Assembly (NCBI RefSeq): GCF_001632845.1
Contig: NZ_CP011994.1
Coordinates: forward strand, 248,001 to 312,000
Reading direction: 5' to 3'
From: Ectothiorhodospira sp. BSL-9
Lineage (GTDB): Bacteria; Pseudomonadota; Gammaproteobacteria; Ectothiorhodospirales; Ectothiorhodospiraceae
Length of the DNA stretch: 64,000 nt
The translations under genes and the position numbers were made by a program. How positions within the stretch are numbered: the stretch's first letter is position 1; each line of letters begins with the position of its first letter. The notes below the pieces were generated by a model. It saw only the letters and a list, made by a program, of their open reading frames with translations. It did not search any database and had not been told where the DNA came from. This document shows, piece by piece, positions 1 to 8,720 of the stretch.

Positions 1-32
1 TGCAACGGGCCATGGAGGTCCTGGAAGCATGA
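1..32 (+). pseudogene. tnpA: IS66 accessory protein TnpA, C-terminal end only
   Basis: Only the last nine codons and the TGA are inside the window. The stop overlaps the tnpB ATG as ATGA, the usual coupling of IS66 orf1 and orf2. The rest of the gene lies to the left, so its integrity cannot be judged. The call rests on position and overlap rather than on the short residue string. Confidence 0.5.
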
Positions 33-394
33 TCGCGTGGCCCACGGGCGTGGCCATCCACCTGGCAGTGGCGCCGGTGGATTTCCGCAAGGCCTTCGAT
101 GGTCTGTGCATCGAGATCGTCGAGGCCCTGGAGCGGGATCCGCTCAGCGGTGAGTTGTTCGTCTTCCGCAACCGGGCCGGGGACAAGCTCAAGGCCCTGT
201 ACTGGGATGGCCAGGGCTTTGTGATGATCTACAAGCGCCTGGAGAAGGGGCGCTTCAAGTGGCTCCAGCAGGTGGATGGAGATGCAGAGGGTGAGGTTCG
301 GCTCTCCCGCAGCCAGATGCAGGCGCTGTTCGAGGGTATCGATTGGCGGCGCCTGGAAACCCCTCGAAAATGCCTTGCCACAGCCACCCGCTGA
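29..394 (+). CDS. tnpB: IS66 accessory protein TnpB
   Basis: 121 aa, close to the usual 110-120 aa for IS66 Orf2. It carries the family hallmarks: a VDFRKAFDGL segment near residue 20 and YWDGQGF followed by KRLEKGRF around residues 60-75. TnpB is needed for IS66 transposition but its biochemical role is not settled. It follows tnpA with a 4-base overlap and precedes the broken tnpC. The reading frame is full length, but the element it belongs to is no longer intact. Confidence 0.9.
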   Translation: MIAWPTGVAIHLAVAPVDFRKAFDGLCIEIVEALERDPLSGELFVFRNRAGDKLKALYWDGQGFVMIYKRLEKGRFKWLQQVDGDAEGEVRLSRSQMQALFEGIDWRRLETPRKCLATATR

Positions 395-1029
395 TAGATA
401 AATACCATCAACAAGTCAGCCACTTAGCGCTTTCGGAATGGTAAAATGCGGGCATGTTCAAGGGCGCTGCACAAGACCTGCCGACACCCCCTTCCGGCCT
501 GCGCGAATCGCAGTTCCGCGCTGCCCTGGCGGACCGTGATCAGCTCATTGAGCAGCAGTCCCAGCTACTCGCCCAGCAGCAGTCCACGATCAATGAGCTG
601 AGCGAACAACTGGAGAATCTCAAGCGCCAGGTCCTTGAGGCCCAGCGCAAACGCTTCGGTCAAAGCTCCGAGCGCGGGTGTTACCTCCAGGAGGATCTCT
701 TCCACCCGCAGGAAGCCCCCGGCGGCTGTCAAGGTTGTTGGAACCCGGGTCATGCAGCCTCTAATGAGACACGAGGATCATTTTGAGTTTCAGGGTTGAG
801 CCACACCGGACCCACCGGCGTCCAGTTACGGGTCTCACCGGACCAGCGCTCGGGTTTGGCGGCACGGGCAGCCTGGTAGAGCTGGTGACGGCGCGCCAGG
901 ATCTCGTGATCCAGGCCTCGATGGCGTTCGTCAGGCGTGACGTAACGGATCCCACTGTGAAGTGGACCCCATCCACTGGACCACCTGACAGGGGGGTTAA
1001 GCTCTAACCGGGGTTGTAGCTCTCAGGCG

Positions 1030-1881
1030 TCAGGCCGCCCGAGTCAGAGGTTGGTTGAAGTAAACCTCATCCGGTGTTGCGTCGTCCAGCCCCTGATGGG
1101 GCCGCTCGGCGTTGTACCAGGTGAAGTACTGCTTCAGATCCTGGCGTAAGTGGACGCCATTATCAAAGGCCTTCAGGTAGACGCACTCGTACTTCACGCT
1201 GCGCCAGAGCCGCTCCACAAAGATGTTGTCCTGGTAACAGCCCTTACCGTCCATGCTGATCTGGATTTTGTGGTCTTTCAGCACCTGGGTGAACGCCTTG
1301 CTGGTGAACTGGCAGCCTTGGTCCGTGTTGAATATCTCGGGTCGCCCATGGCGTGCCAGAGCCTCCTCAAGGGCATCAATGCAGAAGTCGGTGTCCAGGG
1401 TGTTCGACACACGCCAGGAGAGCACACGACGACTGTGCCAGTCCATGATGGCCACCAGGTACATGAACCCCCGGGCCATCGGGATGAACGTCACATCGGT
1501 CGCCCAGACCTGGTTGGGACGATCGATCACCAGATCCCGCAGCAGGTAGGGATAGATCTGGTGGCCCTCGCCCGGTCGACTGGTGCGCGGCCTCGGATAC
1601 ACGGCGTGCAGGCCCATCTGGCGCATCAGCCGCTGGACTCGCTTGCGGTTTACCGGGTGGCTCAAGCGGTTGAGGTAGGCCCTCATCCGCCGCGAACCAT
1701 AGAACGGCCTTCGCAGGTATTCCTCGTCAATCAGGCGCATCAGCTCCAGGTCGCTATCCTGGGTCGGCTTGGGCCGGTAGTACACCGAAGAACGGCTGAT
1801 GTCGAGCAACTGACACTGTCGCCGGACGCTGACATCAACCGCCTGCGGCTCCACCAGGGCCTGTCGCTGGGCCCGGCTCAA
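1030..1881 (-). CDS. IS3-family transposase OrfB (copy 1)
   Basis: 283 aa in the OrfB frame. The HTH_21-like N-terminal region is followed by an rve integrase core with a DDE triad: ATDVTF near residue 130, FNTDQG near residue 192, and NIFVERLWRS near residue 228. The tail WYNAERPHQGL is typical of IS3. The listed start is TTG. The real protein is probably an OrfAB fusion made by -1 frameshifting at the heptamer described separately. Confidence 0.93.
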   Translation of the reverse strand: MSRAQRQALVEPQAVDVSVRRQCQLLDISRSSVYYRPKPTQDSDLELMRLIDEEYLRRPFYGSRRMRAYLNRLSHPVNRKRVQRLMRQMGLHAVYPRPRTSRPGEGHQIYPYLLRDLVIDRPNQVWATDVTFIPMARGFMYLVAIMDWHSRRVLSWRVSNTLDTDFCIDALEEALARHGRPEIFNTDQGCQFTSKAFTQVLKDHKIQISMDGKGCYQDNIFVERLWRSVKYECVYLKAFDNGVHLRQDLKQYFTWYNAERPHQGLDDATPDEVYFNQPLTRAA

Positions 1882-2165
1882 CGACCGAGCCTGCGTGATA
1901 AAAAATCGCGTTCCACCGTCAGCTTGCCGATCTCACGGTACAGGGTGTCGATCTCCTCCTGAGTCTTCTGGGCCGCCTTGCCCCCACCCTTGCCCTCGAA
2001 GATCCCCGTCGCCTTGTCCAGCAACTCACGCCGCCACTGACTCACCATGGTCGGATGGATCTCGAAGCGGGCTGCCAGCTCCGAGGTGGTCTGTTCCCCT
2101 TTGAGGGCTTCAAGGGCCACCTTGGCCTTGAAGTCGGCGCTGTATTGCTTGCGTTTCCTGCTCAT
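1878..2165 (-). CDS. IS3-family transposase OrfA (copy 1)
   Basis: 95 aa with the HTH_Tnp_1 pattern: RKRKQYSADFKAKVALEAL at the start, then a second helix around VSQWRRELL. The C-terminal region TLYREIGKLTVERDFL is the leucine-zipper-like helix used by IS3 OrfA and OrfAB for multimerisation. The gene overlaps orfB by 4 bases. An AGGAG-like sequence (on the minus strand) lies just upstream of the ATG. Confidence 0.92.
   Translation of the reverse strand: MSRKRKQYSADFKAKVALEALKGEQTTSELAARFEIHPTMVSQWRRELLDKATGIFEGKGGGKAAQKTQEEIDTLYREIGKLTVERDFLSRRLGR
1899..1905 (-). promoter_or_regulatory. Likely -1 ribosomal frameshift heptamer T TTT TTA
   Basis: On the minus strand the orfA frame reads GAT TTT TTA. 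This is an X XXY YYZ heptamer in the correct phase. Slipping back one base continues into the orfB frame (ITQARSLSRAQ) without meeting a stop. IS3 elements make OrfAB this way. The same heptamer is at 10610-10616 in copy 2. Confidence 0.65.
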
Positions 2166-3074
2166 GATCAGATTCTCCTGTCGGAATGATCAGAGCTTAA
2201 CCCCTGGTCCGAATCTTGGGGTCCACCTCACTGTGGCGATGCTCATGGTTGTACCATTGGACAAAGTGATGGACCCATTCGCGGGCTGCCTCAAGGCTCT
2301 CAAAGCCCGTCGTCGGATAGTCGGGGCGGTACTTGCAGGTACGGAACATCGCCTCGGAGAAGGCGTTATCGTTGCTCACGCGCGGCCGACTGAAAGAGGG
2401 GTTGATCTCGAGCTTTTGCAGGGTGGCCAACAGCGTGGAGCCCTTCATGGCCCCGCCGTTGTCGGCGTGCAACCTGGGAGGCGCATGGCAGCACTGCTCC
2501 CGGAGCACGGCCCGTCGGATCAGGATGCTGCTGTTATCGGCGTTCTCCGATGCAAAGACCTCACTATCCACAATCTTGCGGCTGTAGATGTCGATGATCA
2601 TGTACAGGTAGTAGAACTGGCCTCGCACGGCTGTGGGCAGGTAGGTCACGTCCCAACTCCATGTTTGCAGCGCCCCATCCGCCCGGTGTCGCGGCGGTGG
2701 ACCGGGTTGCCGGGGCGGCGCCATGCGCCCCCGGTGATGCTGTTCATTGGCGTCGTGCAGAATCCGGTAGAAGGTGGATTCCGAGGCCAGGTAAGTACCC
2801 TGGTCGGCCAGGCGTGCGACGATCTGAGCCGGCGGCAGACTGGCAAACTCGGGCTGATGACACACGTCCAACACAGCCTGGCGCTCTGCATCACTCAAGG
2901 CCTTCGTGGGCTTGGGTCTGATGGCATGAGGCCGCTTGTCCTGGCCACCCGCTGCCCAGCGCCGGTAGGTGTTCAGTCCAATGCCCAACTCGGCACAGGC
3001 GCTTTTCAGGCGCGCTCCGGCAGCATGAGCCTCATTGACCAGTTCAACTGCTTGCTGGCGATCCCGGGTGCTGG

Positions 3075-3566
3075 TCATTCTTCCTCTTCCCCCCAGATCG
3101 CCCGGGCCTTTTTTCGCAAGGTCAGCAGCGCTGCCGTTTCCGCCAGGGCCGCCTCCTTGCGCCTGAGTTCCTTCTGCAAATCCCGGCTGCGCTTGCGCTC
3201 CTGCTTGAGTTCTTCGCTCTCCTGGCGTGACGCTGCCCGAGTCCTTTCATTGGCGCCCTCGCAGCTTTGCCGCCAGCGCCGGATCTGTTCCGGATACAGG
3301 CCACGTTGGCGGCAGTACTCCGCCAGTTCCGTCTCACTGAGCGCGGCGGTTTCCAGCACCGCATTGAACTTGTCACGGGAACTCCAGCCTTCGGAGCCGG
3401 CACCGCTCTCCGGCAGGAGCTGGCCATCATCACGGGCCTGCTTCCGCCACAGATACAAGGTAGCCGCGCTGATCCCTTCTTCCTCTGCCACCTCGGAGAT
3501 GGGCCGGTTGTTGGGCGGGAACAGCTTCTTGAGCACTGCTTCCCGGCGTTCTTCGGAGTACTTCAT
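3075..3566 (-). CDS. IS3-family OrfA with helix-turn-helix
   Basis: 163 aa, longer than the usual ~100-aa IS3 OrfA. Two helix-turn-helix-like segments are visible: one around residues 20-45 ending in TLYLWRKQA, and one near residues 75-100. A charged, probably coiled-coil tail occupies residues 115-150. OrfA proteins bind the IS ends and supply the leucine zipper to the OrfAB transposase. The gene is intact, but its partner orfB is broken. Confidence 0.8.
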   Translation of the reverse strand: MKYSEERREAVLKKLFPPNNRPISEVAEEEGISAATLYLWRKQARDDGQLLPESGAGSEGWSSRDKFNAVLETAALSETELAEYCRQRGLYPEQIRRWRQSCEGANERTRAASRQESEELKQERKRSRDLQKELRRKEAALAETAALLTLRKKARAIWGEEEE

Positions 3567-4771
3567 CGGAACCCTCTCGTCGCCCCCTTCAGGGTTTAAG
3601 ATTCTAACAGCAGGTCAGGTTCCAACTACTTTGCCAGCGGGGGCCCCGATCCCCGAGCAAGACGAAGAAGAAACCACCGAGGCGCCCAAAAAGCGGCGCA
3701 AGACCCAGCCCCCTCGAGGTCGCCGTGTCCTCCCACCGGAATTGCCCCGGGAGACGCAGCGCTACGACTACGACGACGAAACCCGGGCCCAACTGGAAGC
3801 CCAGAACGGCGGCCCGCTGGTGGAGATCGGTGTCGAGGTGACCGAGACACTGGAGTACCAACCCGGGCAGCTGTACGTGAAGCGCCACGAGGTGCCCAAG
3901 TATGCGATCCAGGGGGATGACGGGGAGCGCACCATCGTCTCTCCATCGCGCCCTTCGCCACCGATCCCCGGCGCCCAGGTGGGTGCCAGCCTGCTGGCCC
4001 ATACCGTGATCAGCAAGTTCGCGGATCATCTGCCGCTCAACCGCATCAGCCAGCAGCTGGCCCGGGATGGTTACGACGTCCCCCGCCAGCGGCTGTGCGA
4101 CTACGTGCTGCTGTCCGCCTCGGTCCTGGCCCCGCTGGCCGACCTCGTTCGCCAGGATGCCCTGGCCAGTCCGGTACTGCACAGCGATGACACCACGGTG
4201 CCGCAACTGGAGAAGGGCCGACGACAAACCCGAACCTGTCGCCTGTGGCTCTACCTGGGCCGCGGGCGGAAGGACGGCATCATCCCGGTGTTCTACGACT
4301 ACACCACCAACCGATCCCAGGAAGGTCCGCTGGAACACCTGCGTGACTACCAGGGCTACCTGCAAGCCGATGCCTATGCGGGCTACCTCAATGCCGAACG
4401 GATCCAGGAGGCGCTGATCTGGTGTGCCTGCTGGGCCCATGCCAGGCGCCCGTTCGAAAAGATCGCCCGCAAACACAAGAAGCACGGCCGGGTGCATCTG
4501 GTGATGAAGCTGATCACGGCGTTCTACCAGGTGGAGTCGCGCCTGCGCGAACAGGGGATCACGGACCCCGAGCAGATCCGCGAGGCCCGCCAGCGCCGCA
4601 CGGTGCCCATCCTCAAGCGCTTGCGTCGCCTGCTGGACCGCAGCCTGCCCAGCCTGCCGCCCCGGGGAGACTTCGCCAAGGCGATCGGTTATGTCCTCAA
4701 CCACTGGCAGGCCCTGATGCGCTTCACTGAGGAGTAAGCGCCAAGGAACCGACCCCCTTGCGGGATTGGAA

Positions 4772-4980
4772 TTAGGCTGCTTTGGCTGCCGGCAGCTGCA
4801 CGTTCCAGGGCAGCAGTGCTTCGAGCTTCTCCACCGTATCGGCCTTGGCAATGTGCTCCAGCACATGATGGATATAGGCCGAGGGCTCCAGGCCATTGGC
4901 TTTGGCCGTTTCGATCAGTGAGTAACAGGTGGCACTTGCCCGGGCCCCCTGCGGGGTATCGGCGAACAACCACGCCTTGC
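4772..4980 (-). pseudogene. tnpC: IS66 transposase TnpC, C-terminal fragment
   Basis: About 69 codons matching the extreme C-terminus of IS66 transposases: a WLFADTPQGARAS segment, then YSLIETAKANGLEP, then EALLPWN before the stop. It lies on the strand opposite to the truncated tnpC at 454-4733, so it is not that gene's missing end. It has no start of its own and is cut at the RIT boundary near 4981. Confidence 0.85.
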
Positions 4981-5007
4981 GATTATGCGCAGCTGCACAT
5001 AACTGTA

Positions 5008-5037
5008 ATTATGCCCAGCACCCGATTATGCGCAGTT
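5008..5037. repeat. RIT left inverted repeat
   Basis: 30 bp matching the complement of 8461-8490 at all but about five positions. It contains TTATGCCCAG and, after a short variable stretch, CGATTATGCGCAGTT. The paired motifs look like recombinase-binding sites at the element end. Confidence 0.8.
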
Positions 5038-5135
5038 GTCCTGCCTGGCCCCGACCACGATCCAGCATCAATGCCCCTCGAGTGCCAGCAGCTGGACCGT
5101 GGTTTTCTCATAACACTCAGAAAGACTGCGCATAA

Positions 5136-6143
5136 TCACAAGCTGTCGAGGAAGGCCAGCACGTCTGGCTTGGGTACGAAGCGCGGTGTCGTCGTTTCCG
5201 GTGGCTGCAGGCTCGCCAACGCGCGCTCCTTCATGTCCAGGTCGGCCTCGAGATACTGGTGTGTGGTCGTCACCTGCTCGTGACCCAACCACAGGGCAAT
5301 AACCGCCAGGTCGACACCCGATTGCAGTAGATGCATGGCGGTAGTGTGACGAATCACATGCGGTGACACCCGACGACCTTTCAGGGCGGGGCAGTGTGCG
5401 GCGGCCTGCGACACCGCCAGTTGCAAGCGCTGTTCCACACCGGATCGGCTCATGGACTGACCACCTCGGTTCAGCAGTATCGGCTGCATCCTGTCACTCG
5501 AGAGTGTGACCATCCACTCATCCAACGTCTGAGCCGTGCGCTTCCACAGCGGCACCACTCGCTCCTTGCGCCCTTTGCCGTGCAGCTGGATGGCCTGTGC
5601 GTGCTGTGTATCGACATCCCCACGACGGATGCTGATGAGCTCAGAGACGCGTGCACCGGTGTTGTAGAGCAGCAGGATCAGCAGGCGATCCCGTTGCCCC
5701 GTCCAGGTCTCGGCGTCCGGTGCCGCGAGGATAGCCTCCATCTCGTCACGTGACAGAAACCCGACCACTGGTCGCTCGAAGCGCTTCATGGGAATGGCCA
5801 TCACCCGCTGTACCTGCGCCAGGAACGCGGGTTCTTGTAGTGCCACATAGTGGAAGAAGGCCCGGATAGCCGCGAACCGCGCATTGCGGCTGCGAATACA
5901 GTTGTGGCGATGAGTCTCGAGGTGATCGAGGAAGGCCAATACCAGGGAGACATCCAGGTCATGGAGGCACAGCGTGCTGACGTCACGACCGAGGTGCTGC
6001 TCGGCAAAGCGGAACAGCAGCCTGAAGGTATCGCGGTAACTGGTCACGGTCCGAGCACTGAGGTGTTGCTGTTGCTGAAGGCGCTGGCAGAAAAACCGCT
6101 GTACGAGCCGGGCCAGATCGGTTTCAGACGTCGTCGATCTCAT
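5136..6143 (-). CDS. RIT tyrosine recombinase, third gene
   Basis: 335 aa with an N-terminal SAM-like core-binding domain (about residues 5-110) and a C-terminal catalytic domain. Visible catalytic signatures are TGARVSEL (Arg I) near residue 172, SPHVIRHT (His-x-x-Arg) near residue 273, and LGHEQVTTTHQYLE (His/Tyr) near residue 298. Its ATG overlaps the stop of the middle recombinase. The stop lies in a TGATTATGCGCAG motif resembling the element's terminal repeats. Confidence 0.9.
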   Translation of the reverse strand: MRSTTSETDLARLVQRFFCQRLQQQQHLSARTVTSYRDTFRLLFRFAEQHLGRDVSTLCLHDLDVSLVLAFLDHLETHRHNCIRSRNARFAAIRAFFHYVALQEPAFLAQVQRVMAIPMKRFERPVVGFLSRDEMEAILAAPDAETWTGQRDRLLILLLYNTGARVSELISIRRGDVDTQHAQAIQLHGKGRKERVVPLWKRTAQTLDEWMVTLSSDRMQPILLNRGGQSMSRSGVEQRLQLAVSQAAAHCPALKGRRVSPHVIRHTTAMHLLQSGVDLAVIALWLGHEQVTTTHQYLEADLDMKERALASLQPPETTTPRFVPKPDVLAFLDSL

Positions 6144-7096
6144 GGCTGATCCTCCTCTGACGTGGCGGCCGCCAGTTCGAAACGCTCAGCGGCAATTGCC
6201 ATCAGTGCCGGGATGCCGGTGAGATACCAGTAGGTGTCGGAGACCTTGCAGTGCCCCATGTAGGTGGACAACTGTGGCAGCCTCTGGTTGACATCCACCC
6301 CTTCGGCGTACCATCGCAGCAGACACCGGCAGGCAAAGGTATGCCGTAGATCGTAGAGCCGCGGCTTAGGACCGGCCGCTGGCTTGTCCCAGCCCAGCTG
6401 TTGGCGAATGAGATGAAAGGCGTAGCGCGCCTGAGCCCCCGTGATGGGACGGGCGTTGTCGAACACGAAGAAGCCAGACGCCTGAGCAACTCCTAGGCAT
6501 CGTTGCCGCACGCAAAGGTATTCAGCCAATGCCTCCGTGGTGCTGGCGTGGAGCGGAACCAGGCGGGATTTGCGGAATTTGCTTTCGCGCACCTCGACCA
6601 TGCCCCGCTCCAGGTCGATATCCTGGTCCTGTAACCGCAAGGCCTCGCCGAGGCGAAGACCTGTTGCAGCGAGCAAGCCAAGCAAGGTGTGCATGGTCAC
6701 CGGCCGAAGCCCCTCGATGGGGGACAACGCTGCCGTTGCCGCCAGCAGTTGCTTGAGCTCCTGCGAGGAATAGATGTGCGGTGGTAGGCGACGATGGGCC
6801 GGTCCGAAAAGCCGAGCGGGTGGAATCTCCGTCTGTGGCTCGAACAACTGACAATACTTGGCGAAGGGCCGTAGCGTTTCCAGGCGCCGGGCGGGACCCA
6901 GCCCTTCCGGTGTGAGGGAGGCATTGGCCCAGTCGACCGCCAGTGCCAGGGTCAGGGGGCCCTGATGGTCCCGTTGCTCGGCAAAATGGGCAAAACGCTC
7001 GAGCTGCTGGCCTTCGATGGTCAAGGTGAAGCCCAGGGCTCGGCGTGTCCGCAGGTACGCGGCCACCCGTTGATGCATGCTGCTCCAGTGCGTCAT
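6140..7096 (-). CDS. RIT tyrosine recombinase, middle gene
   Basis: About 318 aa from the ATG at 7096. That start is chosen because GGAGGA lies six bases upstream, and the ATG overlaps the preceding stop as ATGA; a longer upstream reading has no such support. The catalytic domain shows ATGLRLGEAL, LYDLRHTFA, and a GHCKVSDTYWYL box with the nucleophilic Tyr. Translation is probably coupled across the three genes. Confidence 0.9.
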   Translation of the reverse strand: MTHWSSMHQRVAAYLRTRRALGFTLTIEGQQLERFAHFAEQRDHQGPLTLALAVDWANASLTPEGLGPARRLETLRPFAKYCQLFEPQTEIPPARLFGPAHRRLPPHIYSSQELKQLLAATAALSPIEGLRPVTMHTLLGLLAATGLRLGEALRLQDQDIDLERGMVEVRESKFRKSRLVPLHASTTEALAEYLCVRQRCLGVAQASGFFVFDNARPITGAQARYAFHLIRQQLGWDKPAAGPKPRLYDLRHTFACRCLLRWYAEGVDVNQRLPQLSTYMGHCKVSDTYWYLTGIPALMAIAAERFELAAATSEEDQP

Positions 7097-8346
7097 GACC
7101 ATTCCTCCGGCCAGGGCTGCGCCACGCAGGTCAACTGCGGCAGATCGACTTTGGTGTAAATGGCCGTGGTGTCGATGCTGCGGTGGCGCAGCACATCGGC
7201 GATCTCCTTGATCGAACAGCCGCTTTGCAGCATGCGCCGGGCAGCGGTGTGGCGTAACACATGGGTGCCGCTCCAGGGCAATATGGCGCGCTGGAAAGCG
7301 CGACGCATGGCGCCACGCACCGTCGTAACGGCGACGGCTTGACCCAGAGGGGCACGGTGATGGACGAACAGGGCACGGCTGCTCGAGGCCGGTCGACCAT
7401 GACGCAGATAATCGACCAGACTTTCGCCGGTCGATTTCGGCAGCGGCAGACGATCGACGCGGCGGCCCTTGTTGTGGGCCAGCGTCAGGACCCCACCACG
7501 CCAATCGATCGCCTCCAGATCCAACTGCGCGACCTCATGACAACGCAGCGCCATGTCGGCGAGACACCGCGCCATGGCGTAATCACGTTTGCCGATGGCG
7601 ATGCTACGGTCGAAGACGGCCCAGAAACGGGCCAGTTGTTCGTCATCCAGTGCCGGTGGCAGGGCCGTGAGCGACCAGCGGGCCGGAGACGGGATGGCAT
7701 CCCCGAGGTTGTCGACCAAGGTTCCATCGAAACGCAGGAAGCGCAGATAGCTGCGTAACGCCCCCACCAGAGCAGTCGCCGTCAGGCCGCGTGCCCTAGA
7801 TGCCCGGTCAGTGACGTAGTCGATCAGGACCGGTGGCGTGATGTGATCGACGATCAACGGGCCCGCCCCGAACATATCAGAGAGGAATTGCCGTACCTCG
7901 CGGCACCGGCCACGGCGCGTTTGCACCGCCAAGCCGCAGACGTCGCGCAGATAGGCATCGAAGGCAATGATTGATGCCTCGATAGCCGTCGGGGGCGGCA
8001 CATCGCGTTGGATCACGCGGGGTTGGCCATGCATCGACAGAAGCTGATTCAGTGCTGCCCGGACTGTCTTCCGCCAGCGAACAACCGGAGAAACGCAGCG
8101 GCAAGCTGGCAAATGCTCATCGAGAAAGACACGCACGGCCTCGGTGCTGACCGCCTCTGCCAGCGAGGAGGCCGCGATAGGGTGCCATTGCAGATAATGC
8201 ACCACCGCATTGCGGTAAGCCTTCGTCGTACTGACGGTATGCCCTCGTCGTTCCAGGTGGGCGATATACCGGTCAAGCACGTCTGTGTCAGCGCTCGATA
8301 GTGCCGATTGCGGTATCTGAACACGAATATATGGATGGTCTGACAT
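7093..8346 (-). CDS. RIT tyrosine recombinase, first gene
   Basis: About 417 aa from the ATG at 8346, which has GGAGGG five bases upstream. It has an N-terminal core-binding region (about residues 15-200) and a catalytic domain with ALRCHEV, THVLRHTAARR and LRHRSIDTTAIYTK. It is the longest of the trio, as usual for the first RIT gene. About 115 bp of non-coding DNA separates it from the right inverted repeat and probably carries the promoter. Confidence 0.9.
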   Translation of the reverse strand: MSDHPYIRVQIPQSALSSADTDVLDRYIAHLERRGHTVSTTKAYRNAVVHYLQWHPIAASSLAEAVSTEAVRVFLDEHLPACRCVSPVVRWRKTVRAALNQLLSMHGQPRVIQRDVPPPTAIEASIIAFDAYLRDVCGLAVQTRRGRCREVRQFLSDMFGAGPLIVDHITPPVLIDYVTDRASRARGLTATALVGALRSYLRFLRFDGTLVDNLGDAIPSPARWSLTALPPALDDEQLARFWAVFDRSIAIGKRDYAMARCLADMALRCHEVAQLDLEAIDWRGGVLTLAHNKGRRVDRLPLPKSTGESLVDYLRHGRPASSSRALFVHHRAPLGQAVAVTTVRGAMRRAFQRAILPWSGTHVLRHTAARRMLQSGCSIKEIADVLRHRSIDTTAIYTKVDLPQLTCVAQPWPEEWS

Positions 8347-8460
8347 GAGTACCCTCCGACAGGGTGGCGAATGGTACTCAAAGCTTATGTCTTGTGGACC
8401 CATTCCTCCGGGCAGAGATTTCTATTCATAGTCAGTGCGTTACAGATAAAGCGTCCGAAT

Positions 8461-8490
8461 AACTGCGCATAATCGAGAACTGGGCATAAC
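8461..8490. repeat. RIT right inverted repeat
   Basis: Complement of the left repeat at 5008-5037. It reads AACTGCGCATAATCG and then CTGGGCATAAC. IS66 tnpA sequence begins immediately to the right. Confidence 0.8.
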
Positions 8491-8615
8491 TTGCGCCAAT
8501 ACACAAACCGGCCATAGGCCAGCGACTCCTGCTTGCAGTAGGCCATCCCGGATAATCCGGACGACCGCCACTGCGTGATATGCTCCTGCCAAAGTTCAGC
8601 TCGCTTGCCGGCCAT
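8491..8615 (-). pseudogene. tnpA: IS66 TnpA, N-terminal fragment
   Basis: About 41 codons from the ATG at 8615 resemble IS66 Orf1: ELWQEHITQW, then a segment with AYCKQESL and VYWRKL, where a helix-turn-helix is expected. The frame runs into the RIT inverted repeat and continues as unrelated residues. A good AGGAGG-like site (minus strand) precedes the start. It marks the right end of the remnant IS66. Confidence 0.75.
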
Positions 8616-8720
8616 ACTGATTCCTCCTGAGACTGTGGGGGATCAGTGTGGTCAATCTCAGGCCGGCAGGGTAGGTGCTGATTCTCTGGCGCTTACGTTT
8701 GACATATCGGGAATCGCTCG

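Larger units (their letters stand above)
958..2230 (-). mobile_element. IS3-family element, copy 1 (inner)
   Basis: 1,273 bp bounded by TGAAGTGGACCCCA and the complement of TGAGGTGGACCCCA. It is flanked by a 3-bp target duplication, CTG at 955-957 and 2231-2233. It carries orfA and orfB, read leftwards. A second copy of exactly the same length lies at 9669-10941, and I saw no difference between the two. It interrupts the orfB of another IS3-family element. Near identity of the copies suggests recent movement. Confidence 0.93.
750..3078 (-). pseudogene. IS3-family transposase OrfB, split by an inner IS3 element
   Basis: The 5' part (3078 down to 2231) contains an integrase core with WSWDVTYLP, HADNGG and the start of the YNHEHRH segment. 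The C-terminal part continues at 954-750 with the conserved VTPDERHRG segment and a TGA at 752-750. Taking out the inner element and one CTG duplication gives 351 codons in one frame. The start overlaps the orfA stop as ATGA. The insertion separates the end of the catalytic domain from the C-terminal tail, so the protein should be inactive. Confidence 0.88.
727..3636 (-). mobile_element. IS3-family element inserted in tnpC (outer of a nested pair)
   Basis: The ends are imperfect inverted repeats of about 19 bp: 727-745 against the complement of 3618-3636, with 16 of 19 positions matching and TG/CA tips typical of IS3. It contains orfA (3075-3566) and orfB (750-3078, interrupted), both on the minus strand. 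Without the inner IS it would be about 1.63 kb. The flanking triplets (GGC on the left, GCG on the right) do not form an exact target duplication, though a 3-bp duplication would keep the IS66 frame as observed. Confidence 0.8.
454..4733 (+). pseudogene. tnpC: IS66 transposase TnpC, split by an IS3 element and cut at its C-terminus
   Basis: The N-terminal part (454-726) has the coiled-coil leader and the KRFGQSSE motif seen before the zinc-binding region of IS66 transposases. The frame resumes at 3637 with a Pro/Arg-rich linker, the HSDDT catalytic-core motif, and the QADAYAGY and CWAHARR motifs. Both parts are in the same frame because the intervening 2,910 bp is a multiple of three. The protein stops at FTEE, just before the expected last catalytic Glu region, because another IS66 terminus (GTAAGCGCC) begins at 4734. 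It is therefore disabled twice: by the nested IS and by loss of its C-terminus. Confidence 0.88.
4981..8490 (-). mobile_element. RIT-type element (three tyrosine recombinases in tandem)
   Basis: Three tyrosine recombinase genes lie head to tail on the minus strand with 4-base ATGA overlaps. They are enclosed by long inverted repeats (5008-5037 and 8461-8490) built from TTATGCSCAG motifs. This matches Recombinase-In-Trio elements: three different recombinases in fixed order with terminal inverted repeats. One more copy of the motif lies at 4981-4992, and an inverted copy overlaps the stop of the last gene at 5129-5140. The exact left tip (4981 or about 5008) is uncertain. Confidence 0.82.
4734..8696 (-). 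mobile_element. Remnant IS66 element with RIT element inside
   Basis: The left tip GTAAGCGCC at 4734 and the right tip GGCGCTTAC ending at 8696 are IS66-type terminal inverted repeats. Just inside the left end is the C-terminus of a minus-strand tnpC (4772-4980). Just inside the right end is the N-terminus of a minus-strand tnpA (8491-8615). Everything between is the recombinase trio, so tnpB and most of tnpC are gone. No matching 8-bp target duplication is seen outside the tips, so deletion or recombination followed the original insertion. Confidence 0.75.

Noticed and set aside
2047-4737. An 896-aa plus-strand reading frame
   Set aside because: Only the part from 3637 on is IS66 transposase; the rest is antisense to IS3 genes.
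4981-5140. Repeated TATGCGCAG motifs resembling a CRISPR array
   Set aside because: Only three to four short copies with unequal spacing and both orientations; they match the RIT inverted repeats at 8461-8490.
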